Positions 8,684 through 21,000 of a DNA stretch of 64,000 nt are shown piece by piece; the stretch's first letter is position 1, and the number at the start of each line of letters is the position of its first letter. The notes beneath the pieces were generated by a model. The model was not told the DNA's origin, did not search any database, and was given only the letters and a program-made list of their open reading frames with translations. The DNA is taken from NCBI RefSeq assembly GCF_000969825.1, contig NZ_KQ033919.1, forward strand, positions 1,588,173 to 1,652,172, in the 5' to 3' direction. The position numbers were made by a program, and so were the translations under genes. Origin of the DNA: Parabacteroides gordonii MS-1 = DSM 23371. Lineage in GTDB: Bacteria > Bacteroidota > Bacteroidia > Bacteroidales > Tannerellaceae.

Positions 8684-8691
8684 TACATTTG
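8684..8691 (+). promoter_or_regulatory. -7 box of the dxs promoter
   Basis: TACATTTG matches TAnnTTTG and lies 17 bases before the dxs ATG. The -33 region has only a T-rich TTTT at 8663-8666. Confidence 0.45.
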
Positions 8692-8708
8692 CCACAAAAT
8701 TAGCAGAT

Positions 8709-10613
8709 ATGGCAGAGAGCAAGGATGAACACATATTGAACGTCATTAACTATCCGGAGGATTTACGCCAGTTGCCTCAGGAAAAGCTGGGACAGGTATG
8801 TGCAGAGTTGCGTCAATACATAATAGATATACTTTCTGAAAATCCCGGACACCTGGGAGCAAGCCTGGGAACGGTGGAACTGACCGTGGCTCTTCACTAC
8901 GTATTCAATACCCCTTACGACCGGATCGTCTGGGACGTGGGACATCAGGCCTACGGACACAAGATACTGACCGGACGCAGGGAAGCTTTTCATACACTCC
9001 GCAAATTCAAAGGCATAAGCGGTTTCCCCAATCCGGAAGAAAGCCCCTATGACGCTTTTATTGCCGGGCATGCGTCCAACTCGATCTCGGCAGCGATGGG
9101 AATGTCGGTCGCTTCGGCCCTGAAAGAAGAAAACAACCGTCACGTAATAGCCGTGATCGGCGACGGAGCCATGACGGGCGGACTGGCTTTCGAAGGCCTC
9201 AACAATGCCTCGGCCAACCCGAACAACCTGCTGATCATCCTCAACGATAACGATATGGCTATCGACGACTGCGTGGGCGGACTGAGCCAGTATCTGGTTG
9301 ACATCACCACCAGCCAGACATACAACAAGATGCGTTACGACGTGTATCGCGGACTGAAAAAGATGAAGCTGATAAACAACGACCGCCGGGGTAATATCAT
9401 CCGCTTCAACAACAGCCTGAAAGCATTACTTACACAGCAACATAACCTGTTTGAAGGTTTCAGCATCCGTTACTTCGGGCCGGTAGACGGGCACGATGTA
9501 AACTATATGATCAAGTTGCTGAACGATATAAAAGATTTGCAGGGCCCCAAGCTGCTGCATATCAAGACAACCAAAGGGAAAGGTTTCAAACCTGCCGAAG
9601 AGTCGGCCACCGAATGGCACGCACCCGGCAAATTCAACAAGGAAACCGGCCAGCGCATCATCGTGCACAACCTCAACGAGCCGCAGCTCTATCAGGATGT
9701 CTTCGGGCATACATTGGTGGAACTGGCCGAACAGGACGAACGGATCGTGGGGATCACTCCCGCCATGCCGACAGGCAGCTCGATGATCCATATGATGAAG
9801 GCATTCCCCAAACGGGCATTCGACGTCGGGATAGCGGAAGGGCATTCGGTGACTTTCTCCGCCGGCTTGGCCAAAGAGGGGATGATCCCTTTCTGTAACG
9901 TATATTCATCGTTCATGCAACGTGCGTACGACAACCTGATCCATGATGTCGCATTGCAGAAGCTGCACATGGTGATCTGTCTCGACCGTGCCGGCTTGGT
10001 CGGCGAAGACGGAGCCACGCACCACGGTATGTTCGACCTGGCTTACCTGCGCCCGATCCCCAACCTGATAATCTCCTCCCCACTCAATGAGCTGGATCTG
10101 AGAAACCTGATGTATACCGGCTACAAAGAGGCTCCGGGTACGTTCGTGATCCGTTATCCGCGTGGCAAGGGAGAAATGAAGGACTGGCGCAACGAAATGA
10201 AGGTGTTGCCTATCGGAAAAGGTCAACTATTGAACGAAGGAGACGATATAGCTGTTTTATCTATAGGGCCGATCGGGAATGAAGCGATAAAGGCGATCAG
10301 CGAAGTGGCAGGCGAAGGCATATCGGTTGCCCACTACGACATGATCTACCTGAAGCCGATCGACGAGGAGTTATTACATGAAGTAGGCAGGAAGTTCAAC
10401 CGCGTCATCACGATAGAGAACGGGGTGGTAAAAGGCGGATTGGGCAGTGCCGTATTGGAATTCATGGCAGACAACGGATATACCCCGCGGGTAAAACGCA
10501 TCGGTATACCCGACTCATTCATTGAACACGGATCTATTCCCGAACTGTACGAACTGTGCGGTTTGAATGCCGGAAGCATCGCGGAAGAGATCCGGAAGAT
10601 GATGAACGATTAA
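8709..10613 (+). CDS. dxs: 1-deoxy-D-xylulose-5-phosphate synthase
   Basis: A 634-residue transketolase-family enzyme that condenses pyruvate and glyceraldehyde 3-phosphate to DXP, the first step of the MEP isoprenoid pathway, and also feeds thiamine and pyridoxal synthesis. Visible features: [16 protein letters not shown] near residue 80, the thiamine-diphosphate motif [17 protein letters not shown] at about 150, the pyrimidine-binding domain with [17 protein letters not shown] around 375, [15 protein letters not shown] near 430, and a C-terminal transketolase domain ([14 protein letters not shown]). Full length and no defects. It is followed 55 bases later by trkA on the same strand; dxs-trkA-trkH linkage is usual in Bacteroidales. 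Confidence 0.96.
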   Translation: MAESKDEHILNVINYPEDLRQLPQEKLGQVCAELRQYIIDILSENPGHLGASLGTVELTVALHYVFNTPYDRIVWDVGHQAYGHKILTGRREAFHTLRKFKGISGFPNPEESPYDAFIAGHASNSISAAMGMSVASALKEENNRHVIAVIGDGAMTGGLAFEGLNNASANPNNLLIILNDNDMAIDDCVGGLSQYLVDITTSQTYNKMRYDVYRGLKKMKLINNDRRGNIIRFNNSLKALLTQQHNLFEGFSIRYFGPVDGHDVNYMIKLLNDIKDLQGPKLLHIKTTKGKGFKPAEESATEWHAPGKFNKETGQRIIVHNLNEPQLYQDVFGHTLVELAEQDERIVGITPAMPTGSSMIHMMKAFPKRAFDVGIAEGHSVTFSAGLAKEGMIPFCNVYSSFMQRAYDNLIHDVALQKLHMVICLDRAGLVGEDGATHHGMFDLAYLRPIPNLIISSPLNELDLRNLMYTGYKEAPGTFVIRYPRGKGEMKDWRNEMKVLPIGKGQLLNEGDDIAVLSIGPIGNEAIKAISEVAGEGISVAHYDMIYLKPIDEELLHEVGRKFNRVITIENGVVKGGLGSAVLEFMADNGYTPRVKRIGIPDSFIEHGSIPELYELCGLNAGSIAEEIRKMMND

Positions 10614-10668
10614 TTATTAACAGATCATTGCCGCAGAGACGACAGGGAAATGATTAACAAGTAGCAAA

Positions 10669-12006
10669 ATGAAAATTATTATTGCCGGGGCAGGCGAAGT
10701 GGGTACACATCTCGCGAAGATGTTATCTCAGGAGAAGCAGGATATTATTCTGATGGATCCCAGTGAGGAACGGTTGAATTTCACCAACACCAATATGGAG
10801 ATACTTCCTATGGTTGGTAATCCGACTTCGATCCGCGACCTGGAAGAAGCCGGGATAAAGAAAACGGATCTGTTTGTCAGTGTCACCCCTGAAGAGACAA
10901 CCAATATTGCTGCTAGCATCCTGGCTTCGAAGCTGGGGGCACGCAAAACCCTGGCACGCATCAATAACTACGAATATCTGTTACCAAAGAATAAGGAGCT
11001 GTTCGAAAAGCTGGGGATCCATTCGATGATCTACCCGGAAATGCTGGCAGCCAGGGAGATCGTCAGCGCGATACGCCGCCCGTGGACACGCCAGTACTGG
11101 GAATTGTTCGGGGGTGCCCTAATCCTGATCGGGGTAAAAGTCCGCGAAAACTCCCGCCTGGTCAACAAACAGCTTGCCGAACTGCTGAACGAGCAGAAGC
11201 TTTACCATATCGTTGCCATCAAACGGCAGTATGAAACGATCATCCCGCGCGGTACCGACTACGTATTACCCGGCGATATCGTATTCTTCACCACGACGAA
11301 AGAGCATATCAAAGATGTACAGATACATGCCGGCAAGAAAGACCCGGAAGTAAAGAAGGTCTTTATCATGGGGGGTAGCCGCATCGCTATCCGCACGAGC
11401 CAGTATCTGCCGAACAATATACGTGTCAAGATCCTGGAGACGAACAAGGAGAAGAGCCACCGCATAGCAGAGGTCGTGCCGAGCAATGTGCTGATCATCA
11501 ATGGCGACGGACGCGACACGGAACTGCTTATGCAGGAAGGTATCAAGGATGCACAGGCATTTGTCGCCCTGACCGACAACTCCAGTACCAACATTCTGGC
11601 TTGCCTGGCTGCCAAGCGGCAAGGGGTATTCAAGACAGTCGCCAAGATCGAGAATATAGATTATATCCCGCTGGCGGAGAATATGGATATCGGCTCGGTG
11701 ATCAACAAGAAGTTGATTGCCGCCAGCCACATTTACCAGTTCTTGCTGGATGCCGACGTATCGAACGTAAAGTTCCTTACCTTTGCCAATGCCGATGTGG
11801 CCGAACTGGTTGCCCGTCCCGACTCAAAGATCACCCGCAAGCAGGTGAAAGACCTGCATCTGCCGAAAGATCTGACCCTCGGGGGGTTGCTGCGTGACGG
11901 CGAACCGATGATGATTAAAGGAGATACCCAAATACAGGCTTACGACCATGTTGTCGTGTTCTGCCTGGAAACGGCCATGCGCAAACTGGAAGATTATTTT
12001 AATTAG
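10669..12006 (+). CDS. trkA: Trk potassium uptake NAD-binding protein TrkA
   Basis: A 445-residue cytoplasmic regulator of the Trk potassium channel with two RCK modules. Each starts with a Rossmann nucleotide-binding motif: MKIIIAGAGEVGTHLAKML at the N-terminus and KVFIMGGSRIAIRTSQYL near residue 225. Each is followed by a TrkA-C domain (ENSRLVNKQLAELL; ADVAELVARPDSKITRKQVKDL). Binding of NAD(H) or ATP gates the membrane subunit TrkH, encoded one base downstream. Full length, no anomalies. Confidence 0.95.
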   Translation: MKIIIAGAGEVGTHLAKMLSQEKQDIILMDPSEERLNFTNTNMEILPMVGNPTSIRDLEEAGIKKTDLFVSVTPEETTNIAASILASKLGARKTLARINNYEYLLPKNKELFEKLGIHSMIYPEMLAAREIVSAIRRPWTRQYWELFGGALILIGVKVRENSRLVNKQLAELLNEQKLYHIVAIKRQYETIIPRGTDYVLPGDIVFFTTTKEHIKDVQIHAGKKDPEVKKVFIMGGSRIAIRTSQYLPNNIRVKILETNKEKSHRIAEVVPSNVLIINGDGRDTELLMQEGIKDAQAFVALTDNSSTNILACLAAKRQGVFKTVAKIENIDYIPLAENMDIGSVINKKLIAASHIYQFLLDADVSNVKFLTFANADVAELVARPDSKITRKQVKDLHLPKDLTLGGLLRDGEPMMIKGDTQIQAYDHVVVFCLETAMRKLEDYFN

Positions 12007-12007
12007 T

Positions 12008-13465
12008 ATGTTACTGAATGTACGTTTCATAATAAAAATGCTGGGGATGATGTGCATCCTCGAAACGCTGTTCATGCTGATGGCTGCGGTGGTGGCATTT
12101 CTTTATAAGGGGAACGACCTGTATCCCCTGTTGATTTCCTGTGGCATTTTGTTCGGAACGGGCGTAGCGCTTTATGCGATCGGTTTCCGTGCCAACGAAT
12201 ATTCTGCCGGACGACGTGAAGGTATGCTTACGGTAACATTTACCTGGATACTTTTTTCCTTGCTCGGTATGCTCCCTTTCTACCTGGGAGGATATATAGA
12301 CAACGTAACGGATGCATTCTTCGAAACGATGTCAGGATTTACAACCACCGGCTCAACTATCCTTACTGATATAGAAACCCTCCCCAAAGGTATTCTGTTT
12401 TGGAGAAGTCTCACCCAATGGCAAGGGGGAATCGGAATGATTGTTTTTACAGTGGCCCTGATGCCTATTTTAGGCGGAGGAGCTACCCAATTGTTCAATG
12501 CGGAAACACCAGGTATTACACACGAACGGTTTCGTCCGCGTGTCACACAGGTTGCCAAACGGCTTTGGGGTGTCTATTTATTCCTTACACTTCTTCTGAT
12601 CGGCCTTTTATGGGTAGGGCCGATGGATTTATACGATGCTGTCAACCATGCGTTGACGGCTATCTCAACCGGAGGGTACTCAACGAAAAATGCCAGTATC
12701 GCTTACTGGGATTCTGCCTATATAGAGTATATCATTACCATATTCATGTTTATCGGGGCAACTAACATGACGTTGATTTACTTCTGTTTCAACGGAAATG
12801 TAAAGAAGCTGTTCCATGACGAAGAGTTCCGCTGGTTCTTCTGGTTTGTGGCTATCATGATCGGCGTTACTACGGCCTGGGTGATGTATCAGGGGTTTGC
12901 GACCGACTTTCTATCGGCTTTCAGAAAGGCTTCATTCCAGGTGGTCACATTAGTCTCTACCTGTGGATTTGCTACAGACAATTATATTCCCTGGGGACCG
13001 TTCTTCTGGATGATTGCCCTGATACTGATGTTTATATGCGGTTGTGCTGGTTCCACTTGCGGCGGTTTAAAAATGGGGAGGTTTGCCATCCTTTCTAAAA
13101 ACCTGTTCAATGAATTCAAAAAGCAGACCCATCCGCACGCGATCATTCCGGTGCGGATGGATACACATATCGTATCCGGCGAAATAGTACACCGTGTACT
13201 GGCATTCTCGGTAGCTTATATGCTTCTGATCGTTGTGAGCTGTATCGTGCTGATGCTCGACGGACTGGGTTTCGAGGAATCGATCGGGGCGGCGGTTTCC
13301 GCCATCAGCAACGTGGGGCCGGGGCTTGGGAAACTGGGGCCGGTCGATAACTTCTCTGAAGTGCCGGTCGTTTCCAAATGGTTCCTTTCCTTCCTGATGA
13401 TGACAGGGCGACTGGAGATATTTACGGTATTGACTTTACTCGTTCCGGGTTTCTGGAAACAATAA
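12008..13465 (+). CDS. trkH: Trk potassium uptake channel TrkH
   Basis: A 485-residue polytopic membrane protein; ATG at 12008, one base after the trkA stop, so translational coupling is likely. The frame is open further upstream inside trkA, but the earlier ATG at 11948 would put a soluble stretch before the first membrane helix. Selectivity-filter-type segments are visible: MSGFTTTGSTILTDIETLP, ALTAISTGGYSTKN, VSTCGFATDNY and SAISNVGPGLGKLGP. These four pore loops are diagnostic of the TrkH/KtrB superfamily. Confidence 0.95.
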   Translation: MLLNVRFIIKMLGMMCILETLFMLMAAVVAFLYKGNDLYPLLISCGILFGTGVALYAIGFRANEYSAGRREGMLTVTFTWILFSLLGMLPFYLGGYIDNVTDAFFETMSGFTTTGSTILTDIETLPKGILFWRSLTQWQGGIGMIVFTVALMPILGGGATQLFNAETPGITHERFRPRVTQVAKRLWGVYLFLTLLLIGLLWVGPMDLYDAVNHALTAISTGGYSTKNASIAYWDSAYIEYIITIFMFIGATNMTLIYFCFNGNVKKLFHDEEFRWFFWFVAIMIGVTTAWVMYQGFATDFLSAFRKASFQVVTLVSTCGFATDNYIPWGPFFWMIALILMFICGCAGSTCGGLKMGRFAILSKNLFNEFKKQTHPHAIIPVRMDTHIVSGEIVHRVLAFSVAYMLLIVVSCIVLMLDGLGFEESIGAAVSAISNVGPGLGKLGPVDNFSEVPVVSKWFLSFLMMTGRLEIFTVLTLLVPGFWKQ

Positions 13466-13476
13466 AATAGATAATC

Positions 13477-14349
13477 ATGAAAACACCTGCAATCTTTCTT
13501 TTTATCCTCGGTTGCTTCTTTGCCCCCCTGACAGCCCATGCACAGGACACTACCGACCTGCTTCCCGAATGGACGTTCACCAACGGGATAGAAGGCCCCG
13601 CCACAGATAAGGCCGGCAACCTGTATGCCGTGAATTATGCCAAAGAGGGGACGATCGGTATCGTACGTCCGGACGGGTCGCACGATTGTTTCGTGACCTT
13701 ACCGGAAGGATCTACCGGCAACGGTATCCGGTTCGACAGGGAAGGGAATATGCTGGTGGCCGACTATACCGGGCATAACATCCTGAAAGTGGATATGAAC
13801 ACCCGAGAGGTCAGCGTATATGCCCACGAACCGAAAATGAACCAGCCCAACGATATCGCCCTGGCTCCCAACGGCAACCTGTATGCCAGCGATCCGGACT
13901 GGCCGAACGGGAAAGGACAGCTCTGGCTGATCACGCCCGACAGGAAAGTAACCCTGCTCGGTAGTAACCTGGGGACGACCAACGGGATCGATGTCAGCCC
14001 CGACGGGAAGAAATTATACGTCAACGAGTCTGCCCAACTGAAAGTATGGGTCTACGATATACAGCCGGACGGGACACTCAGGAACAAAAAGCTTTTCCAT
14101 ACCTTCGAAGGTTATGGGATGGACGGCATTCGTTGTGATGTAAAAGGGAATTTATATCTCTGCCGGTATGATAAAGGGACGGTAGCCGTTATCAACCCGA
14201 AGGGTAAACTGATCCGCGAAATACGGCTGAAAGGCAAAAAACCTTCCAACATAACTTTCGGAGGTGCGGATAATCGCCGTTGCTTCGTCACCCTGCAAGA
14301 CCGCGGTTGCTTTGAAACCTTCGTTGCCGAATACCCCGGAAGAGAATAA
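13477..14349 (+). CDS. secreted SMP-30/gluconolactonase-like beta-propeller protein
   Basis: A 290-residue protein with a signal peptide (MKTPAIFLFILGCFFAPLTAHAQ, cleavage after AHA) and NHL/SMP-30-type propeller blades: repeated units of the form DKAGNLYAVNY, DREGNMLVADYTGHNILKVD, APNGNLYASDPDW, SPDGKKLYVNESAQLKVWVYD, DVKGNLYLCRYDKGTVAVINP. The acidic/Asn positions NGIR, NDIA, NGID and DGIR fit the metal-binding residues of SMP-30 lactonases. Substrate unknown; a periplasmic sugar lactonase is a reasonable guess. It lies 11 bases after trkH and may be co-transcribed. Confidence 0.75.
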   Translation: MKTPAIFLFILGCFFAPLTAHAQDTTDLLPEWTFTNGIEGPATDKAGNLYAVNYAKEGTIGIVRPDGSHDCFVTLPEGSTGNGIRFDREGNMLVADYTGHNILKVDMNTREVSVYAHEPKMNQPNDIALAPNGNLYASDPDWPNGKGQLWLITPDRKVTLLGSNLGTTNGIDVSPDGKKLYVNESAQLKVWVYDIQPDGTLRNKKLFHTFEGYGMDGIRCDVKGNLYLCRYDKGTVAVINPKGKLIREIRLKGKKPSNITFGGADNRRCFVTLQDRGCFETFVAEYPGRE

Positions 14350-14402
14350 TTATTCACGTTATTGAAGATTTCTTTAGGTCTGATATACGCTTTTGCTTAA
14401 TT

Positions 14403-14442
14403 TTGCGTTATAATAGGTACGAATTACAAAGATGTAACGCAA
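14403..14442 (+). promoter_or_regulatory. ruvA: inverted repeat just before the ruvA start
   Basis: TTGCGTTA (14403-14410) and its exact complement TAACGCAA (14435-14442) flank 24 bases and end one base before the ruvA ATG. In RNA this would form an 8-bp stem next to the start codon and could limit translation; in DNA it could be an operator. A -7-like TAATTTTG overlaps at 14398-14405. Confidence 0.4.
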
Positions 14443-14443
14443 A

Positions 14444-15034
14444 ATGATAGAATATATTAAGGGGGATATCGTAGAGCTGACTCCTACGCAAATGATTATT
14501 GAGTGTGCCGGGATCGGCTATCAACTTAACATATCTCTGACTACATACAGCGCATTCAACGGAAAACCTTCCGGGAAAATTTACGTATATGAAGTGATAC
14601 GTGAAGATGCCCACCTATTATTCGGATTTGCCCTGAAAGCAGAACGCGAGTTGTTTTTGCTGTTGACTTCGGTATCCGGAGTCGGCCCCAATACGGCACG
14701 CATGATCTTGTCGTCACTTCCCCCTTCCGAACTTATACAGGTGATAGCTACCAAAAACGAAACCGCACTCACCTCTGTAAAAGGTATCGGACAAAAAACA
14801 GCCCAACGCATCCTGGTAGACCTGAAAAACAAGGTAAAGGCCGGAGATATGGCAGTTGGAGGCACAGCAGTTCCGGCACCCGGCCACGGAGCAGTTGCCG
14901 AAGAAGCAGTTGCCGCCCTGGTTATGTTGGGATTCCAAAAGACAGCTTCACAGAAGGCAGTAAGCTCGATACTGAAAAGTTCGCCTATGCTGGCTGTGGA
15001 ACAAGTGATTAAAAGTGCACTCAGAATGCTTTAA
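14444..15034 (+). CDS. ruvA: Holliday junction branch migration protein RuvA
   Basis: A 196-residue protein with the three RuvA domains: an N-terminal OB fold ([28 protein letters not shown]), tandem helix-hairpin-helix motifs ([19 protein letters not shown] and [22 protein letters not shown]), and a C-terminal UBA-like domain ([17 protein letters not shown]) that contacts RuvB. A tetramer binds four-way junctions. Normal length. It lies 59 bases before sprA, a linkage seen in other Bacteroidales. Confidence 0.96.
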   Translation: MIEYIKGDIVELTPTQMIIECAGIGYQLNISLTTYSAFNGKPSGKIYVYEVIREDAHLLFGFALKAERELFLLLTSVSGVGPNTARMILSSLPPSELIQVIATKNETALTSVKGIGQKTAQRILVDLKNKVKAGDMAVGGTAVPAPGHGAVAEEAVAALVMLGFQKTASQKAVSSILKSSPMLAVEQVIKSALRML

Positions 15035-15093
15035 TAGTTGACAGGGAGGGCGGTTCGCAAACAACCCTTACAAGTGACAGTTGACAGTTTGAA

Positions 15094-18000
15094 ATGAAAA
15101 AGAAAACTCTTAAATATCTTATTTGGGTAACCATACTGCTATTCGGGGTCAGCATGCTCTCGCTGAATGCCGATTACCTGACATATACGGCTACATTGCC
15201 GGATATTCAGCTACTGGACGAACAGGATATGCCCGACGGGAAAGATACCGTACCGGCAACCCGTTACCCAGTTTCCAAAACCGTACCACAGGACTATGAA
15301 GATTTGACGAAAAAGTCACCGATGGACTTACGCGACCCGGAGAACGTAAAAACAGCCGTTGAATATGATCTTAAGACCGGTTCGTATGTCGTTCGCACCC
15401 GCTTGGGAGACAAAGACCTGACTACACCTATCTCCCTGACTCCCGAGGAGTACCAGGATTATAGCATGCAGCAGTCGCTCCGCTCCTACTACCGCCAGAA
15501 GAATGAGGAGGAGTTTCAGAAAGAAGCCGACAAGAAGTTCAACCTGGCTGATATGCAATTCGGTATCGGTGCGGCAGAAAGAGTGTTCGGCCCCGGTGGT
15601 GTCCGCGTAAAGACACAGGGATCGGCCGAGGTTACGATGGGGCTGAAACGTAACAGTACGCAAGACCCTTCACTTCCCGAACGGGCTCGTAGCCGCACTT
15701 TCTTTAACTTCGATGAGAGCGTACAGCTGAATGTACAGGCTAGCGTCGGTTCGAAAGTGAACTTCGACATGAACTATAATACAGAGACTTCGTTCGATTT
15801 CGACTCTAAAAAGCTGAAGCTGGCCTATACGGGTGAGGAAGACGAGATCATCAAGTCGCTGGAAGCCGGTAACGTATCGATGACTACCAGCAACTCCCTG
15901 ATAAACGGTGGAGCGGCTTTGTTCGGTATGAAGGCAGACCTTCAGTTCGGTAAATTGAGGGTGAACGCCTTATTCGCACAGCAGGAGTCGGAGTCTAAAA
16001 CCGTAAACTCGAAAGGTGGCGTACAAACCAAACCGTTCGAACTGACAATTGATAAGTATGACGAGAACCGCCACTTCTTCATGGCGCATTACTTCTATCA
16101 TAATTATGATAACGCCGTTGCAAAGTTACCTCAGATCAACGCTCCTCTTACAATCACCCGCATGCAGGTATGGGTAACCAATACAAGAGGTAATTACGAT
16201 CAGGCACGCAATATCGTTGCTTTCACCGACCTGGCGGAGAACAATAAAGAATACATATACAACAACCAATTTACAGTAGTTGGCATGCCCCAATATCCGG
16301 CCAATGATGCCAACACCTTGTATAGCCAATTGCAGGGTCGGTATAGTGGCGCCCGTGACATCACACAAGCTCAGCAAGCTCTTTCCGACCTTGTCGGTGG
16401 AGTTGATTATGAGGAGGTGGAAAGTGCCCGCTTACTGGATGCTTCGGAATACACATACGACAAGCAGTTAGGGTATATCTCGCTAAAAACGACCCTGCAG
16501 CCTGGTGATGTGTTGGCTGTTGCTTACGAATATGAATATTCAGACGGGGGAACAAAGAAAACCAAAAGAGTCGGAGAGTTCTCGGATGACTCCAATATCA
16601 CTCCCAGCCAGGCAATCTTCGTAAAGTTATTGAAAAATACGAACATGACCCCTTCCATGAAGTTCTGGAAGCTGATGATGAAAAACGTTTATTCGTTGGG
16701 GGCTTACTCCGTCCAGAAAGAGAAGTTCCGTCTGGATGTGACGTATCAAAGCGATACGACAGGAACCTACCTGAACTATCTGCCCGAATCGACTAATCCA
16801 AAGCAAATATGGATCCGCATCATGGGGGCCGACCGACTGAACTCTCAGAATCAGGAACATTCAGACGGTTTCTTCGACTTTGTGGAAGGATATACCATTC
16901 AAACGGAGACTGGTAAAGTCATATTCCCGAGCGTCGAACCGTTCGGTTCGAGCCTGAAGAAGAAAATGACAGACCTGAACATATCTGCTGCTATTGCAGA
17001 CAAATATGTCTTCCAGGAACTATACGACTCGACTCAGACTGTTGCCCGGCAGATAGCCGAAAAGAACAAGTTTAAGATGACGGGGGAATACAAAGCTTCT
17101 TCCGCCGCCGAAATACAATTGGGTGCCAGCAACGTGGCACGCGGATCGGTACGTGTAACTGCTGCCGGAGCTGTCTTAACCGAAAACGTGGACTATACGG
17201 TCGATTATACATCCGGTACCGTTACCATCCTGAATGAAAGTATTATCTCTGCGGGAACTCCTGTCAGCGTAACATTGGAAAACCAGACGGCTTATAGCAT
17301 GCAACGAAAGACGATGGTAGGATTGGATCTGAATTACCAGTTCAACCCCAATTTCTCATTGGGAGCTACCATTATGCACATGTCGGAAATGCCACTGACT
17401 ACCAAAACAACGATCGGTGACGAGTCCATCAAAAATACACTGTGGGGGTTGAACACCTCCTACAAGGCAGAAAGCCAGTGGTTGACTAATATGTTCGACA
17501 AGCTGCCGCTGCTCACTCTTACACAACCCAGTCAAATTGCATTTAATGCTGAGTTTGCGCATTTGATTGCCGGCCACTACGAAAGTAAAGAAAACGGAGG
17601 TTATTCTTATATCGACGATTTCGAAGCGACCCAAAGTGGCTACGACTTGCTGAGTCCTTATCCCTGGAAGCTGGCCAGTACACCAACCGACGACAACAAG
17701 GCGACTGCTTTATTCCCCGATGCAGATAAGACAAACGATATTGCATATGGTAAAGACCGTGCCTTGTTGGCCTGGTATTACGTAGACGGTTTGTTTACCC
17801 GTAGAAACTCCAGCCAGCGTCCTTCGTATATATCAAAAATAGATCTATCCAATCACTATGTGCGTGAAATACAGGTATCCGAATTATTCCCAGACAAAGA
17901 TCTGGGATATAATGAAACCAGTACGATCAATGCACTCAACCTGGCATTTTATCCCAATGAGCGCGGCCCGTACAACCTGGACGCAGATCAGGTTAATCAG

Positions 18001-21000
18001 GACGGTACGTTGCAAAATCCCGAAAAACGCTGGGGCGGTATTATGCGTAAGATAGATCAGAGCGACTTCGAAACTGCCAACGTAGAATATATCGAGTTCT
18101 GGATGCTCGACCCATTCCTCGAAGATTCAAACAAGATTAATACCGGAGGAGATCTTTATTTCAACCTGGGTGAAATATCTGAAGACGTTCTGAAAGACGG
18201 AAGAAAGTTCTTTGAGAATGGTTTACCTCTCGACGGAGATCAGAGCAAGGTGGACTCTACCGTATGGGGTCTTGTTCCCAAGCAGCAAAGTACTGTCTAT
18301 GCTTTCGACAATACAGCCGGAGCACGCGATAAACAGGACGTTGGTTTAAACGGTTTATCAGCAGATCAAGAGCTTGAATATCCCACTTACAAGGAATTTA
18401 TCGAAAAACTGAAAACTAAGCTGTCTCCCGGAGCCATCACAAAGATGGAGGGTGACCCCTTTTCTCCACTCAACAATCCGGGGACAGATAAATATCGTTA
18501 TTTCCGTGGGGCAGACCTTGATAACGAATGGCTAAGTATCCTCGAACGCTACAAACGCTACAACGGTACCGAAGGGAACTCTGCAGAAACAGGCAAAAAC
18601 GGAGAAAGATATGATACATCCGCCTCTAAAAACCCGGATGTGGAAGACCTGAACCAGGACAATACCATGAACAAGAATGAGAAGTATTTCGAATATAAAA
18701 TATCTCTCATACCGGATAAGTTTGAAGTCGGATCAAACTACATTGTAGATATAAAAAAGACTTATCCTAAAGTACCGGATGGTTCGAATGATAATGGCAA
18801 GAAGGGAAAAGAGGCAAAATGGTACCTCTTTAAGATACCGGTAAAACAATATAACCGCCGTGTCGGAGCCATAACAGACTTCAAGAGTATCCGCTTCATG
18901 CGTATGTATATGACGAACTTTAAGCAACCGACCATACTCCGTTTCGGTTCGTTCGAACTGGTTCGTGGCGACTGGCGTTCGTACGAACAAGACTTGTCAG
19001 ACCCAAAAGTGCCGGTACAATCAAACGGCACATTGGAAGTTTCGTCAGTAAATCTTGAAGAGAACAGTACACGTTTACCGGTCAACTATATAACACCGCC
19101 GGGAGTAAGCCGCGAAATTATGACCGGACAACCTAATATAGGATACCAAAACGAACAGGCACTATCGATGAAAGTAACCGAACTTTCACCGTATGATGCA
19201 CGTGCCGTGTACAAGAATACTTCCTATGATTTGCGCCAGTATAAGCAACTGCAAATGTTCATCCACGGAGAAAAGTTAAAAGACGGCGATCCTTACACAC
19301 CAGCTGATGATGATATGTACGTATTCATCCGTCTGGGTTCCGACTATAAGAACAACTATTACGAATATTCAGTTCCACTAAAACTAACTAATTATACCGG
19401 AGATGGAAAAAACAGCTTCTCAGCCGAAGAGGTTTGGCAAACCCCAAACGGCAACACAATGAATATCTCTCTTGAAGCACTGACAAACATGAAATTGGAG
19501 CGCAATGCTGCTAAACGTAAGGGAGTAAGCGGTGTAAACTTCCAGACCGTTTACAAAATGCCCGACCCTAATAACCGGCTTAACTACATAAGCGTTGTAG
19601 GAAACCCGAGCTTGGCAGAAGTGAAAACCATCATGATCGGTGTTCGTAACGAATCACCAACGGTGAAGAGTGCCGAAGTCTGGGTAAACGAACTGCGTCT
19701 GGGAGATTTCAACGAGTCAGGCGGATGGGCTGCCAATGCCAACCTCAACGTGGCTGTGTCCGACCTCGGAACAGTGAACGTGGGTGGACGTATCGAAACA
19801 GCCGGTTTCGGTGCGCTCGACCAGTCTTTGTCCGAACGCCGTATCGACGACTTCTCACAGTATAATATTGCAACCAATATCGAATGGGGTAAATTCTTCC
19901 CTGAAAAGGCGAAAGTAAGCATCCCGATGTACTACGCTTATTCGAAAGAAATGACCAAGCCTCAGTACAACCCGCTCGATCAGGATATCAAATTAAAAGA
20001 TGCCCTCGATGCAGTAGAGACAAAAGCCGAGAAAGACTCGATCAAGAACTTCTCGGTCGATAAAACCGTGATTAAAAGTATCTCGTTCAACAACGTGAAA
20101 GCGGATATCCGCAGCAAGAACCCGATGCCTTACGACCCGGCCAACTTCTCGTTCGGCTATTCTTTCAGTCAGACTAAAACACAGAACCCGGAAACAGAAT
20201 ACGAAACGACCAAGGATTACCGCGGAAACTTAGCCTACAGCTATACCCCGTACGTAAAGCCCTTCCGCCCGTTCCAGAAGCTTAAGAAGAGCAACGGGTA
20301 CACCCGTTATATCAAGCAATTCAGCCTGAACTATGTTCCGTCGAACATCAGCTTCCAGACTGCCATGATGCGCAACTATTACGAATTGCAACTTCGCGAC
20401 CTGGAAGATACGGGTTATAAGCCGGAGGCATCCTTCAGCTCGACTTTCTACTGGGATCGTGCTTTCAGCCTGCGCTGGGACTTCACCAACAACCTGAATA
20501 TGACATTCACTTCCGGTACGAATGCACGTATCGAAGAACCGTACCAGCAGGTGAACAAAGAGTTGAACCCGAACGGATACGAAATCTGGAAAGACTCCGT
20601 GAAGCAGAGTATCGCCGACCTGGGTACGCCGATGAAGTACGACCAGACATTCAACGTGACCTGGAACCTGCCTTTGCAGTATATCCCCGTGCTCGACTGG
20701 GTTAACAGCTCGTTGACCTACAATGCGCAGTATAACTGGGATCGCGGAGCCGAGGTAGAGTCCACTTACGAAATAGGTAACACCATCAAGAACAACCGGC
20801 AGATCGATATGCAGAACAGCTTGAACATGCTTTCGCTCTACAACAAGAACAAGTTCCTGAAAAAGGTGAACCAAAAGTTCTCCGCCACCCGTACGTCGAC
20901 CAAGAAGAAGGAGCAAAAAGAGATCAAACTGGAGAAAGACATCCAACTGAATATGGATAGCGGAACAGTCGTTCAACACGGTATGTTCACTAAAAAGGTG

